A stretch of DNA of 64,000 nucleotides. Source: Mycolicibacterium rutilum. Lineage in GTDB: Bacteria; Actinomycetota; Actinomycetes; Mycobacteriales; Mycobacteriaceae. The notes beneath the pieces are model-generated. The model was not told the origin of the DNA. It made no database searches and saw only the letters and a list, made by a program, of their open reading frames with translations. Below are positions 17,194-25,958 of this stretch, piece by piece. Location: assembly GCF_900108565.1 (NCBI RefSeq), contig NZ_LT629971.1:1364001-1428000 (forward strand), written 5' to 3'. Both the position numbers and the translations under genes were made by a program. Within the stretch, counting starts at the first letter, position 1. Each line of letters starts with the position of its first letter.

Positions 17194-19131
17194 TCAGCGG
17201 TTCGCTGACTTCACCGTGCCGCGCCTGCGGCGCAGCAACACGAACCCGACCAACGCCGCGGCGTAGGCCGGCGACTGCGGCACGACTGCGTGGTAGCCGA
17301 GGTCGCGCAGGATGCCGACCTCGAATGCGCTCAGCACCCGCACCCCCGGCCCCGTACCGGTGGCTGCGTTCATCAGCTTCTGGTCATCGCCGGCGAAGAC
17401 GACGTCGTTCAGATGGCTACCCGAACTGCCGTCTTGCCACGGATTGGGCGTGAACAACGGGACCAGCCCGCCGTAGGCGGCCGTCGCGCGGGGTCCGCCG
17501 AAGAACATTCCGCCGTCGCCGCCGACGAGGATCGCGTCGTAATCGGTGTTCCAGGCGTAGTTCGCACCGATCGGGTGCACTCCGTCCGCGGTGACGAGGA
17601 AGCTGTCGAAGATCGGCCGTGCCACCCAGTCGTCTTCGCCGGCCGCCTCCGTGTAGGACAGGAACCCGAACGAGTGCAGCAACTCGTGCATCGCGGTCGA
17701 CACGAAGTCGTACTCGTCCGCGGTGATCTCGTCGGCATCGCCGAGACCCCAGGCCTCCCAGAAGTTCCAGTCGATCGAGCCGTCGGCTGCGGCACCGTTC
17801 GCGTCGGTTCCGGTGAGCAGCTTGTGCTGGACGACGGTGCGCCAGAAGCCGGGCTGCTCACTGATCAACGGGCTACCGGCCGAGGCGAGTACGGCGGTGT
17901 CCTCCTCGCGTCCGGTGACGTCGTAGGTGAGGACGACCGGCGTCTCCACGATGAGGTAGAGCAGCAATTCGTCTGCCGACCTTTGCAGCGCGGCGCGTCG
18001 CTCCTCGGTCCAGACCTCCGCGCCGACGGTGAAGTTGAACGCGAACTTGATCGCCCCCTGGTTGATCACCGCGCGCGCGTTCGTTCCGATCGACCGGAAC
18101 GGGTCCAGCAGGTTCATGTGCAGACCCACGTCGACTGCCATGACGCTGAAGGTGTCCACGCCGTCGAACGTCTCCCCCGGCGTGTAGGTGTAGGCGCCGT
18201 CGCCGTTGAGCTTCACCGTGCCTTCGCGAGGCGCGCGGGTCATCACGAAGAAGATGCGGTCGCCCTCGGGATCTACAGCGGCGAGGGTGCCGTCGATCGG
18301 TCCGGTGACGTGACCGCTGATCTGGACGGGCGCCACCGACGGCGCCCGGTTGAGGAACGTGCGGCGAAGCGTCCACAGCGCTCCTTCGAGGGTGGCCCTG
18401 GTGGTGTTGTCCACCGGCAACGACTCGATCCACCGCAAGGAGGCGTTGGTCCAATTGTCGATCGCCAGAGCGACCAGGCCGGTCCAGGTGCGGGGCTGCG
18501 CCCGCGGGGCCGTAATCGCTGTCGTCGTGGCTGTCGGGGTTGTGGTTGTCGGAGTCGATTCACCGGCCTGCACCAAGTGCGTCTGCGGGGCGCGCGCGGC
18601 GCTGTCGACCGGCGGATTGTCGCGCGAAGCTACGGGGTCGACGATCGCGATCTCGTCGTCGGGGACGGACCGGCCAACGACGGTGGTGGCGTCGGCCGAC
18701 TCGACGCCGCGCTCGACCGGTGCGTCGTCGTCAGCGGCCTCGGGCGCCGGGTCGACCTCGTCGTCGTGTTCGTCTAGTTCGTCGGGTTCGTCTTCCTCGT
18801 CGATTTCGTCTTCTTCGTCGTTCTCGAGTTCTTTGTCGTCGACCTCGCCGCGCGAGTTCCCCACGGTGACGGCAGGGCTTTCCGACGCGCCCTGCGTCGC
18901 GCCGCTATCCGAGTCGGGCGCATCGGTCTCGTGCGACTCCGTACCCGGCGACTCGCCGGCCTGAGTGTCCGCCGCCGATGGCGGATTCTCCTCGGCCACG
19001 GCAATGGCGCTCTGCGGACCCATCAGCGAAAAGCTCAGCAGCGCTGCGCCCATACCGGCCGATGCCGCACCGGCTTGCAGCCAGCGGCGGACCGGGAAGT
19101 CGGACCGGCGCACCCGTCGCCTATGAGCCAT
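17194..19131 (-). CDS. Secreted zincin-like metallopeptidase with acidic stalk and cadherin-like domain
   Basis: 645 residues from ATG 19131 (GGAAGGGA upstream). A signal peptide of about 46 residues (basic start, hydrophobic LQAGAASAGMGAALLSFSLMG, AxA) is followed by a very acidic low-complexity region (about 48-130, rich in Glu/Asp), a Thr/Pro linker, and a Big_9/cadherin-like module (ISGHVTGPIDGTLAAVDPEGD to TFDGVDTFSVMAVD). The zincin domain has HELLHSFGF at 482-490, a later GSHLND and Met-turn-like LMNAATGTG. The C-terminus has a hydrophobic helix (AYAAALVGFVLL) then RRRR, like a membrane anchor. The substrate is unknown. It converges with the Rv0045c-like gene. Confidence 0.7.
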   Translation of the reverse strand: MAHRRRVRRSDFPVRRWLQAGAASAGMGAALLSFSLMGPQSAIAVAEENPPSAADTQAGESPGTESHETDAPDSDSGATQGASESPAVTVGNSRGEVDDKELENDEEDEIDEEDEPDELDEHDDEVDPAPEAADDDAPVERGVESADATTVVGRSVPDDEIAIVDPVASRDNPPVDSAARAPQTHLVQAGESTPTTTTPTATTTAITAPRAQPRTWTGLVALAIDNWTNASLRWIESLPVDNTTRATLEGALWTLRRTFLNRAPSVAPVQISGHVTGPIDGTLAAVDPEGDRIFFVMTRAPREGTVKLNGDGAYTYTPGETFDGVDTFSVMAVDVGLHMNLLDPFRSIGTNARAVINQGAIKFAFNFTVGAEVWTEERRAALQRSADELLLYLIVETPVVLTYDVTGREEDTAVLASAGSPLISEQPGFWRTVVQHKLLTGTDANGAAADGSIDWNFWEAWGLGDADEITADEYDFVSTAMHELLHSFGFLSYTEAAGEDDWVARPIFDSFLVTADGVHPIGANYAWNTDYDAILVGGDGGMFFGGPRATAAYGGLVPLFTPNPWQDGSSGSHLNDVVFAGDDQKLMNAATGTGPGVRVLSAFEVGILRDLGYHAVVPQSPAYAAALVGFVLLRRRRGTVKSANR

Positions 19132-19256
19132 ATTATTATCCCTTCCGTAAATAACTGGAGTTACGGTAACCCGGAGCGGGCCACCTCCGGGGCGAAACGC
19201 TCGGCGCGCCAACCCCTTGTTCATCTCGTGCTTGCCGGCTGCTCACCGAGCTGTCG

Positions 19257-19262
19257 TAACTT
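19257..19262 (+). promoter_or_regulatory. -10 element TAACTT (leaderless)
   Basis: TAACTT ends 6 nt before GTG 19269, and there is no ribosome site between. Confidence 0.4.
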
Positions 19263-19268
19263 CCCGCC

Positions 19269-21338
19269 GTGGCCCTCATTCCGCTGAATCTGTTTGTCTC
19301 CCACGACGGCAAGTCCCGTCGTCAGCACCTGACCTGCCTGTACAAGTGCGGCGACGCCTGCTCCAAACCCGCGCCCAACCGCAGCGACAACGAGTACTTC
19401 GGCGACGTGGTCAAGGCGGTCTCGCGCCGCTCGATGCTGCAGGCGGGCGGCATCGCGGTGCTCGCCGTCGGCGCCGGGTCGGCGTTGGCCGCCTGCGGCA
19501 CCGATGAATCCCCGGCGGCGGTGCCGTCGTCCACGCCGGCACCGGACGCAGCCCCGCCCGGAATGAACTTCGCCTCGGTGGCGCCCAACAGCGACGACGC
19601 CGTCGTCATCCCGGACGGCTATCAGCAGAGCGTCGTAATCAGCTGGGGCGACCCGATTCTCGACGGCGCACCCAGGTTCGACGTCAACAACCAGAGCGGC
19701 GCGGCTCAGCGCGGACAGTTCGGCTTCAACAACGACTTCGCCGGCCTGCTGCCGATCCCGGGACAGCACAACCGCTTCCTGCTGGTGACGAATTTCGAGT
19801 ACGTCGACCCGATCTTCATGTTTCCCGGCTACGACAAGGACGCCCCGACCCGCGAGCAGTTCGAGGTCGAGATCGCCGCCGTCGGCATGGGTGTGGTCGA
19901 AGTCGAGCGCACCCCGCAGGGCCTGAAACCGGTGCTGGGCCGCTACAACCGCCGCATCACCGCCGACACCCCGATGACGCTGAGCGGCCCGGCGGCGGGC
20001 ACCGACTTCGTCAAGACCGCCGCCGACCCCACCGGGCGCACCATCGCCGGCACGTTCGCCAACTGCGCGGGCGGCGTCACACCATGGGGCACAGTGCTTT
20101 CCGGTGAGGAGAACTTCCAGGACTACTTCGGTGCCGCCGAGGGCGCGCCCGCACCGAACCCGGTGGCCGCCGACCGCCTCGACCGGTACGGCATCTCCGC
20201 CGAACCGACCGCGCTGCGCTGGGAGACCTTCGACCCGCGGTTCGACCTGACGCAGACCCCCAACGAACCCAACCGCTTCGGCTACGTCGTCGAACTCAAC
20301 CCGTGGGAACCGAACTCGACGCCGGTCAAGCACTCGGCGATGGGCAGGCTCAAACATGAGGGCGCCAACATCCACGTGACCGACGACGGCACCGTCGTCG
20401 CCTACACCGGCGACGACGAGCGGTTCGACTACATGTACAAGTTCGTGTCGAGCAAGAAGATGCGCCCGGGTGCAGATGCCGCCGCGATGGCGCACAACAT
20501 GACGCTGCTCGACGAGGGCACGCTGTACGTCGCCAAGCTGACCAGCGACATCCCGGCCGGCGAGATCGACGGCTCCGGCAGGCTGCCGTCCACGGGATCC
20601 TTCGCCGGCACCGGCACCTGGCTGCCGCTGCTGCGGTCGGGGCCGGGCGGGCAGGCCGAGTCGCTGGTCGACGGCATCTCGGCGCAGGAGGTCGCGGTGT
20701 ACACCCGCATGGCCGCCGACAAGGCGGGCGCCACCAAGATGGACCGCCCGGAGGACGTCGAGGCCAACCCCAGGACCGGCAAGGTCTACGTCGCTCTGAC
20801 CAACAACGACGAGCGCGGCGCGGCGGGCGAGGCCGCACCCGATGCCGCCAACCCCCGCAACGACAACAAGAGCGGCCAGATCCTGGAGATCACCGACGAC
20901 CACGCAGGCACCGCCTTCGGCTGGGAACTGCTGCTGGTGTGCGGGGATCCCGCCGCGGCCGACACCTACTTCGCCGGCTTCGACAAGACCAAGGTCAGCC
21001 CCATCTCCTGCCCGGACAACCTGGCGTTCGACAGCCACGGCAACCTGTGGATCTCCACCGACGGCAACGCGCTCGAATCCAACGACGGGCTGTTCGCGGT
21101 CGCGCTGGAGGGACCGAACCGCGGTGAGACCAAGCAGTTCCTGACCGTGCCGCTCGGCGCCGAGACGTGCGGGCCAGTCGTCACCGACGACCTGGTCACG
21201 GTGTGCGTCCAGCATCCCGGCGAGCACGACGACAACAGCATCGACAACCCGCTGTCGCGCTGGCCCGAGGGCGGCAACGGCACCGCGCGGCCGTCGGTGG
21301 TGGCGGTGTGGAAGTCCACGGGGAATATCGGGACGTGA
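19269..21338 (+). CDS. PhoX-family alkaline phosphatase, Tat-exported
   Basis: A 689-residue protein of the DUF839/PhoX family. The unusually long N-terminus (about 50 residues with two Cys pairs) precedes a twin-arginine motif SRRSML (52-57) and a hydrophobic segment ending ALAAC (72-76), which also fits a lipobox. The mature part has the PhoX signatures GQFGFNNDF, NCAGGVTPWGTVLSGEENFQDYF, ALTNND and NLAFDSHGNLWISTDG, supplying the Ca/Fe site acidic and Cys ligands. The enzyme hydrolyses phosphomonoesters outside the membrane. It begins without a Shine-Dalgarno site. The next gene starts 20 nt after its stop. Confidence 0.88.
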   Translation: MALIPLNLFVSHDGKSRRQHLTCLYKCGDACSKPAPNRSDNEYFGDVVKAVSRRSMLQAGGIAVLAVGAGSALAACGTDESPAAVPSSTPAPDAAPPGMNFASVAPNSDDAVVIPDGYQQSVVISWGDPILDGAPRFDVNNQSGAAQRGQFGFNNDFAGLLPIPGQHNRFLLVTNFEYVDPIFMFPGYDKDAPTREQFEVEIAAVGMGVVEVERTPQGLKPVLGRYNRRITADTPMTLSGPAAGTDFVKTAADPTGRTIAGTFANCAGGVTPWGTVLSGEENFQDYFGAAEGAPAPNPVAADRLDRYGISAEPTALRWETFDPRFDLTQTPNEPNRFGYVVELNPWEPNSTPVKHSAMGRLKHEGANIHVTDDGTVVAYTGDDERFDYMYKFVSSKKMRPGADAAAMAHNMTLLDEGTLYVAKLTSDIPAGEIDGSGRLPSTGSFAGTGTWLPLLRSGPGGQAESLVDGISAQEVAVYTRMAADKAGATKMDRPEDVEANPRTGKVYVALTNNDERGAAGEAAPDAANPRNDNKSGQILEITDDHAGTAFGWELLLVCGDPAAADTYFAGFDKTKVSPISCPDNLAFDSHGNLWISTDGNALESNDGLFAVALEGPNRGETKQFLTVPLGAETCGPVVTDDLVTVCVQHPGEHDDNSIDNPLSRWPEGGNGTARPSVVAVWKSTGNIGT

Positions 21339-21357
21339 TCCGGGTTACTACATCAGC

Positions 21358-22158
21358 GTGAGCAACCCAATCCGAATCGGCGTGCAATTGCAGCCGCAAC
21401 ACTCCCCGCAATACCGTCACATCCGCGACGCGGTCCGCCGTTGCGAGGACCTCGGCGTGGACATCGCATTCAACTGGGACCACTTCTTTCCGCTCTACGG
21501 TGATCCCGACGGTGCGCACTACGAATGCTGGACCATGCTCGGCGCGTGGGCCGAACAGACATCGCGCATCGAGATCGGCGCGCTGGTCACGTGCAACTCC
21601 TACCGCAACCCCGAGCTGCTCGCCGACATGGCGCGCACTGTCGATAACATCAGCGACGGCCGGCTGATCCTCGGCATCGGATCGGGTTGGAAGCAAAAGG
21701 ACTACGACGAGTACGGCTACGAGTTCGGCACCGCGGGCAGCCGCCTCGACGATCTCGCGGCGGCCATGCCACGGATCATGTCGCGGCTGGCGAAGCTCAA
21801 CCCTGCGCCGACCCGCGACATCCCGGTCCTCATCGGCGGCGGCGGCGAAAAGAAGACACTGCGGCTGGTCGCCGAGTACGCGACGCTATGGCACAGCTTT
21901 TCCGACAGCAGCGCCTATCCGCGCAAGGCCGAGATTCTCGCCGGCCACTGCGCCGACGTCGGCCGGGACCCGTCGGCGATCGAGCGGTCCGCGGGCGTTG
22001 CCGGGAAAGACGCCGATGCATTGATCGCCGAGGCCGAGGCGTTGGCCGAGCTCGGGGTGACGGTGCTGACCGTCGGCGTGAACGGGCCGGACTACGACCT
22101 CACCGAAGCGGAAGCGTTGTGCCGCTGGCGCGACCGTCGTCGCGACGAAGGAAACTGA
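21358..22158 (+). CDS. LLM-class F420-dependent oxidoreductase (Rv0044c-like)
   Basis: A 266-residue luciferase-like TIM-barrel protein from GTG 21358, matching the Rv0044c length. GVQLQPQHSPQYRHIRDAVRRCEDLG opens the barrel; FNWDHFFPLYGDPDGAHYECW and GRLILGIGSGWKQKDYDEYGYEFG are typical of TIGR03854-like F420 enzymes. IPVLIGGGGEKKTLRLVAEYATLWH is the phosphate-binding strand. Cofactor F420 is inferred from the subfamily; the substrate is unknown. The 20-nt gap suggests co-transcription with PhoX. Confidence 0.85.
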   Translation: MSNPIRIGVQLQPQHSPQYRHIRDAVRRCEDLGVDIAFNWDHFFPLYGDPDGAHYECWTMLGAWAEQTSRIEIGALVTCNSYRNPELLADMARTVDNISDGRLILGIGSGWKQKDYDEYGYEFGTAGSRLDDLAAAMPRIMSRLAKLNPAPTRDIPVLIGGGGEKKTLRLVAEYATLWHSFSDSSAYPRKAEILAGHCADVGRDPSAIERSAGVAGKDADALIAEAEALAELGVTVLTVGVNGPDYDLTEAEALCRWRDRRRDEGN

Positions 22159-22209
22159 AGCGGCGAAATCGCCACGGCGGCGCGGACACCGTGAGAAGCT
22201 GTCGCCGCC

Positions 22210-22878
22210 ATGCCCAAGAAGTACGGGGTCAAGGAAAAAGACCTTGTGGTCGCACACGTCGTGAACCTGGTTCTGACCGGCAAACTCCGGTCGGGTGATC
22301 GGGTGGACCGCAACGAGATAGCCCACGAACTCGGGTTGTCGCGTGTGCCGATCCAAGAAGCCGTGGTGCAACTCGAGCACGACGGCATTTTGTCCACCCG
22401 ATATCACCGCGGCGCGTTCGTCGAACGCTTCGACGAGTCCGTCGTGCACGAACACCACGAGATCCACGGCATGCTCACCGGTATGGCGGCCGCCCGCGCC
22501 GCCGCCGACGCCGACCCTCGGGTCGCCGAGCACCTCAACGCGCTGACCGACTCGATGCGCACCGCGCGGGAGTCACGCGCCTTCCACGAAGCGGCCTGGC
22601 AGTTCCGCGCCGTGGTCACCGACGCCTACGCGGGTCCGCGGCTGGCCGCGATGATCCGCTCGTCGCAGGCGTTCATGCCGCGCGCATTCTGGGTGGCCTA
22701 CCTCGACAACCACGACGAGCTGCTGCCGTACTACGCGGGCGAAGCGGCCGCGATCGGACGCGGTGACACCGAGGCGGCGCGCACCGCCTGTATCGAGCGC
22801 AGTGCGCTGATGGGCCGGATCATGATGACCGAACTGGTGCGCCGCGGCGTCTTTCGGCCGGTCACCGTCGCCTTCTGA
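22210..22878 (+). CDS. GntR/FadR-family transcriptional regulator (Rv0043c-like)
   Basis: 222 residues from ATG 22210. Residues about 8-75 are a winged helix ([20 protein letters not shown], then [20 protein letters not shown]). Residues about 85-210 are an all-helical FCD effector domain; [19 protein letters not shown] and the His residues of AFHEAAWQF would be metal or effector ligands. Regulators of this class respond to organic acids. It sits between the F420 oxidoreductase and the ABC importer, so either may be its target; no operator was recognised. Confidence 0.88.
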   Translation: MPKKYGVKEKDLVVAHVVNLVLTGKLRSGDRVDRNEIAHELGLSRVPIQEAVVQLEHDGILSTRYHRGAFVERFDESVVHEHHEIHGMLTGMAAARAAADADPRVAEHLNALTDSMRTARESRAFHEAAWQFRAVVTDAYAGPRLAAMIRSSQAFMPRAFWVAYLDNHDELLPYYAGEAAAIGRGDTEAARTACIERSALMGRIMMTELVRRGVFRPVTVAF

Positions 22879-22913
22879 TCGGGCGCGGTCGGTATGAGGA
22901 CGGCGTTCGCGGC

Positions 22914-22919
22914 TACTTT
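22914..22919 (+). promoter_or_regulatory. -10 element TACTTT (leaderless)
   Basis: TACTTT ends 6 nt before ATG 22926 of the ABC importer gene, and there is no Shine-Dalgarno site. Confidence 0.45.
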
Positions 22920-22925
22920 GCATAC

Positions 22926-24716
22926 ATGACTCCGTTCGCGCGGCTGAACAGCTCGCTCGTCGTGGTGTTGACGGCGCTCCTGGTGGCCGGCCTCGCCCTG
23001 GCCGGTCCGGCGCACGCCAACCAGGACCAGTGCGCCCCGCCGGGCATCGAAAGCGCCAGCGCGCTGCCGACCAACCTGGCTTCCGCGGCCCAGGGACCCG
23101 GCGAGGACCGCTACACCACACCGAACGTCGAACCCCTCGACGCGGTCGACATCAACGCGCTGAACCTCGGCACGCCCGGCACGCTGACCGTCGGCACGCT
23201 GTCGGACGCCCCGCCGAGCATCTGCATCAACTCCGCCGGCCAGTTCACCGGCTTCGACAACGAGCTGCTGCGCGCGGTCGCCGACAAGCTCGGCCTGCAG
23301 ATCGAGTTCGTCGGCACCGAGTTCTCCGGCCTGCTCGCTCAGGTGGCGTCGCGGCGCTTCGACGTCGGGTCGTCGTCGATCACCACCACCGAACCGCGGC
23401 GCCGCACCGTCGGTTTCACCAACGGCTATGACTTCGGGTACTTCTCGCTCGTCGTGCCGACCGGATCACCGATCACCGGCTTCGACAAGCTCCCGGCCGG
23501 CCAGCGCATCGGCGTCGTGCAGGGCACCGTGCAGGAGTCCTACCTCGTCGACACGCTGCGGCTGCAACCGGTCATCTTCCCCGACTACAACACCGTCTAC
23601 AACAACCTCAAGAGCCGTCAGATCGATGCGTGGGTGGCGCCGTCGCAGCAGGCGTCGGGCACCGTGCAGCCGGGCGATCCCGTCGAGATCATCGAAAACA
23701 CGTTCAGCCTGGACAATTTCGTGGCCTGGGCGGTCGCCAAGGACAACCAGCCGCTCATCGACGCGCTGAACTCGGGCCTGGACGCGGTGATCGCCGACGG
23801 CACCTGGGCGCGGCTGTACACCGACTGGGTACCGCGGGCGCTGCCGCCCGGCTGGAAACCCGGCTCCAAGGCCGCGCCGATGCCGCAGCTGCCGGACTTC
23901 AACGCGGTTGCCGCCGAGAACGCCGAGACGCAGGGGGCGCCGGTCGGCGGGGCAGCGCCGAAGTCGACGCTGTCGCAACTGAAAGACGCGTTCCTCGACT
24001 GGGATCTGTACAGGCAGGCCATTCCCGACCTCCTCAAGACCGGTCTGCCGAACACGCTGATCCTGACCGTGTCGGCGGCGGTGATCGGGCTGGTGCTGGG
24101 CATGGTGTTGGCGGTGGCCGGCATCTCGCGGCAGCGCTGGCTGCGGTGGCCGGCGCGGGTCTACACCGACATCTTCCGCGGCCTGCCCGAGGTGGTGATC
24201 ATCCTGTTGATCGGGCTGGGGGTCGGGCCGGTCGTCGGAGGGCTGACCGGCAACAACCCGTTCCCGCTGGGCATCGCCGCGCTCGGCTTGATGGCAGCGG
24301 CCTACGTCGGGGAGATCTTCCGCTCGGGCATCCAGAGCGTGGAGTCCGGTCAGCTGGAAGCCTCACGCGCCCTGGGCTTTTCCTATCCGACGGCGATGCG
24401 GCTGGTGGTGGTGCCCCAGGGTGTGCGACGGGTTCTGCCCGCGCTGATGAACCAGTTCATCTCGCTGCTCAAGGCGTCGTCGCTGGTGTACTTCCTGGGG
24501 CTGGTGGCCAATCAGCGTGAGCTGTTCCAGGTCGGCCGCGACCTCAACGCGCAGACCGGCAGCCTCTCGCCGCTGGTGGCCGCCGGCCTGTTCTACCTGA
24601 TGCTGACCGTGCCGCTGACACACCTGGTCAACTTCATCGACAACCGACTGCGCCGCGGCCGCAAACCCACCGAGGAAGACCCGCTCGAACTGTCCACGTC
24701 GCAGGAGATGATCTGA
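22926..24716 (+). CDS. Fused substrate-binding protein/permease of a polar amino acid-type ABC importer
   Basis: 596 residues in one polypeptide. A signal peptide (about 1-33, ending AHAN) is followed by a periplasmic-binding-protein type 3 domain (about 75-310: VGTLSDAPPSICINSAGQFTGFDNELLRAVADKLG, IGVVQGTVQ). A linker leads to a HisM/GlnP-type permease (about 355-580) with the coupling motif YVGEIFRSGIQSVESGQLEASRALG. Family knowledge suggests uptake of an amino acid or ectoine-like compound; the ligand cannot be read. The stop overlaps the ATPase gene start (TGATG), indicating a two-gene operon. This importer is not found between the flanking genes in M. tuberculosis. Confidence 0.92.
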   Translation: MTPFARLNSSLVVVLTALLVAGLALAGPAHANQDQCAPPGIESASALPTNLASAAQGPGEDRYTTPNVEPLDAVDINALNLGTPGTLTVGTLSDAPPSICINSAGQFTGFDNELLRAVADKLGLQIEFVGTEFSGLLAQVASRRFDVGSSSITTTEPRRRTVGFTNGYDFGYFSLVVPTGSPITGFDKLPAGQRIGVVQGTVQESYLVDTLRLQPVIFPDYNTVYNNLKSRQIDAWVAPSQQASGTVQPGDPVEIIENTFSLDNFVAWAVAKDNQPLIDALNSGLDAVIADGTWARLYTDWVPRALPPGWKPGSKAAPMPQLPDFNAVAAENAETQGAPVGGAAPKSTLSQLKDAFLDWDLYRQAIPDLLKTGLPNTLILTVSAAVIGLVLGMVLAVAGISRQRWLRWPARVYTDIFRGLPEVVIILLIGLGVGPVVGGLTGNNPFPLGIAALGLMAAAYVGEIFRSGIQSVESGQLEASRALGFSYPTAMRLVVVPQGVRRVLPALMNQFISLLKASSLVYFLGLVANQRELFQVGRDLNAQTGSLSPLVAAGLFYLMLTVPLTHLVNFIDNRLRRGRKPTEEDPLELSTSQEMI

Positions 24717-25450
24717 TGGCCTTCGATCCGGTTTCGTTGAGCGCCACCGACATTCACCTGTCGTTCGGCCCGAACCCGGTGCTGCGCGGAGTGGACATCG
24801 ACGTCCCGGCGGGCAGCACCACCGCGGTGATCGGCCCGTCCGGGTCGGGCAAGTCGACGCTGCTGCGCACGCTGAACCGGTTGTACGAACCCGACAGCGG
24901 CGACATCCTGCTCGACGGCCGGTCGGTGCTGGCCGACAACCCGGACCAGCTGCGCCAGCGCATCGGCATGGTGTTCCAGAACTTCAACCTGTTCCCGCAC
25001 CGCAGCGTGCTCGACAACGTGACGATGGCCCCGCGCAAGCTCAAGCGGCTCAGCGCCGAGCAGGCGCGTGACCTCGGGCTCGCGCAGCTCGACCGCGTCG
25101 GGCTGCGCCACAAGGCCGAGGTGCGCCCGACGACGCTGTCGGGTGGTCAGCAGCAGCGGGTGGCGATCGCGCGGGCGCTGGCGATGGAACCGCAGGTGAT
25201 GTTCTTCGACGAAGCCACCTCGGCGCTCGACCCGGAACTGGTCAAGGGCATCCTCGCGTTGATCGCCGACCTGGGCGCCGACGGGATGACGATGGTGGTG
25301 GTGACCCACGAGATGGGCTTCGCGCGGTCGACGTCGAACGCGGTGGTGTTCATGGACCACGGCAAGGTGGTCGAGGCGGGCCCGCCCGAGCAAATCTTCG
25401 ACGCCGCCGAGACCGACCGGCTGCAACGGTTCCTATCCCAAGTTCTCTGA
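24716..25450 (+). CDS. Amino acid-type ABC transporter ATP-binding protein
   Basis: A 244-residue GlnQ-like ATPase partner of the fused binding-protein/permease. Walker A GPSGSGKST (40-48), Q-loop VFQNFNLFPH, signature LSGGQQQR, Walker B MFFDEATSALD and switch VVTHE are all intact. The ATG overlaps the preceding stop by one base, so translation is coupled. It energises import as a dimer on the inner membrane face. Confidence 0.96.
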   Translation: MAFDPVSLSATDIHLSFGPNPVLRGVDIDVPAGSTTAVIGPSGSGKSTLLRTLNRLYEPDSGDILLDGRSVLADNPDQLRQRIGMVFQNFNLFPHRSVLDNVTMAPRKLKRLSAEQARDLGLAQLDRVGLRHKAEVRPTTLSGGQQQRVAIARALAMEPQVMFFDEATSALDPELVKGILALIADLGADGMTMVVVTHEMGFARSTSNAVVFMDHGKVVEAGPPEQIFDAAETDRLQRFLSQVL

Positions 25451-25463
25451 GATTTACGCGTTC

Positions 25464-25478
25464 GTCACGCATCGTGAC
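25464..25478. promoter_or_regulatory. Inverted repeat, candidate MarR operator
   Basis: GTCACG-CAT-CGTGAC is a perfect 6-3-6 inverted repeat between the ABC operon and the MarR gene, 15 nt before a -10 (TAGACT, 25493-25498). It is suitably placed for autorepression. Confidence 0.4.
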
Positions 25479-25507
25479 AGCGACTGACAGGTTAGACTGC
25501 CGAAGTT

Positions 25508-25954
25508 ATGGCGGAAGTCGTCGAGTCGCAGGTGGCGGAACTGTCCGGGGAGCTGCAGCGTGTGCTCTCTCGGGTGTTCTCCGTGCTGCGGCGCAGCGAT
25601 ACCCACCGCACCGATGCCGGGGACCTCACGCTGGCGCAGCTGTCGATCCTGCTCACCCTGCTGGAGCAGGGCCCGATGCGGATGACTGACCTGGCCGCCC
25701 ACGAGCGGGTGCGCACCCCGACGACGACGGTGGCGATCCGCCGACTGGAGAAGCTCGGCCTGGTGAAACGTTCCCGCGACCCGTCCGACCTGCGGGCGGT
25801 GCTCGTCGACATCACGCCGGAGGGGCGCGCCCAGCACCAGGAGGCGCTGGAGGTGCGCCGCAACTACCTGGCGGCGCTGCTGGCCAAGCTCAGCCAGGAG
25901 GACCTGGAGACGCTGACCAAGGCGTTGGCCCCGTTGGAGCGGCTGGCCGAGTAA
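25508..25954 (+). CDS. MarR-family transcriptional regulator (Rv0042c-like)
   Basis: A 148-residue winged-helix protein: LAQLSILLTLLEQGPMRMTDLAAHERVRTPTTTVAIRRLEKLGLV (recognition helix) and RSRDPSDLRAVLVDITPEG (the wing, with the conserved DxR). Flanking helices form the dimer interface. A -10 hexamer (TAGACT) lies 9 nt before the ATG and a palindrome just upstream of it. The convergent glucosylglycerate hydrolase gene ends 4 nt away. The likely target is its own promoter or the ABC importer. Confidence 0.9.
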   Translation: MAEVVESQVAELSGELQRVLSRVFSVLRRSDTHRTDAGDLTLAQLSILLTLLEQGPMRMTDLAAHERVRTPTTTVAIRRLEKLGLVKRSRDPSDLRAVLVDITPEGRAQHQEALEVRRNYLAALLAKLSQEDLETLTKALAPLERLAE

Positions 25955-25958
25955 CCGG

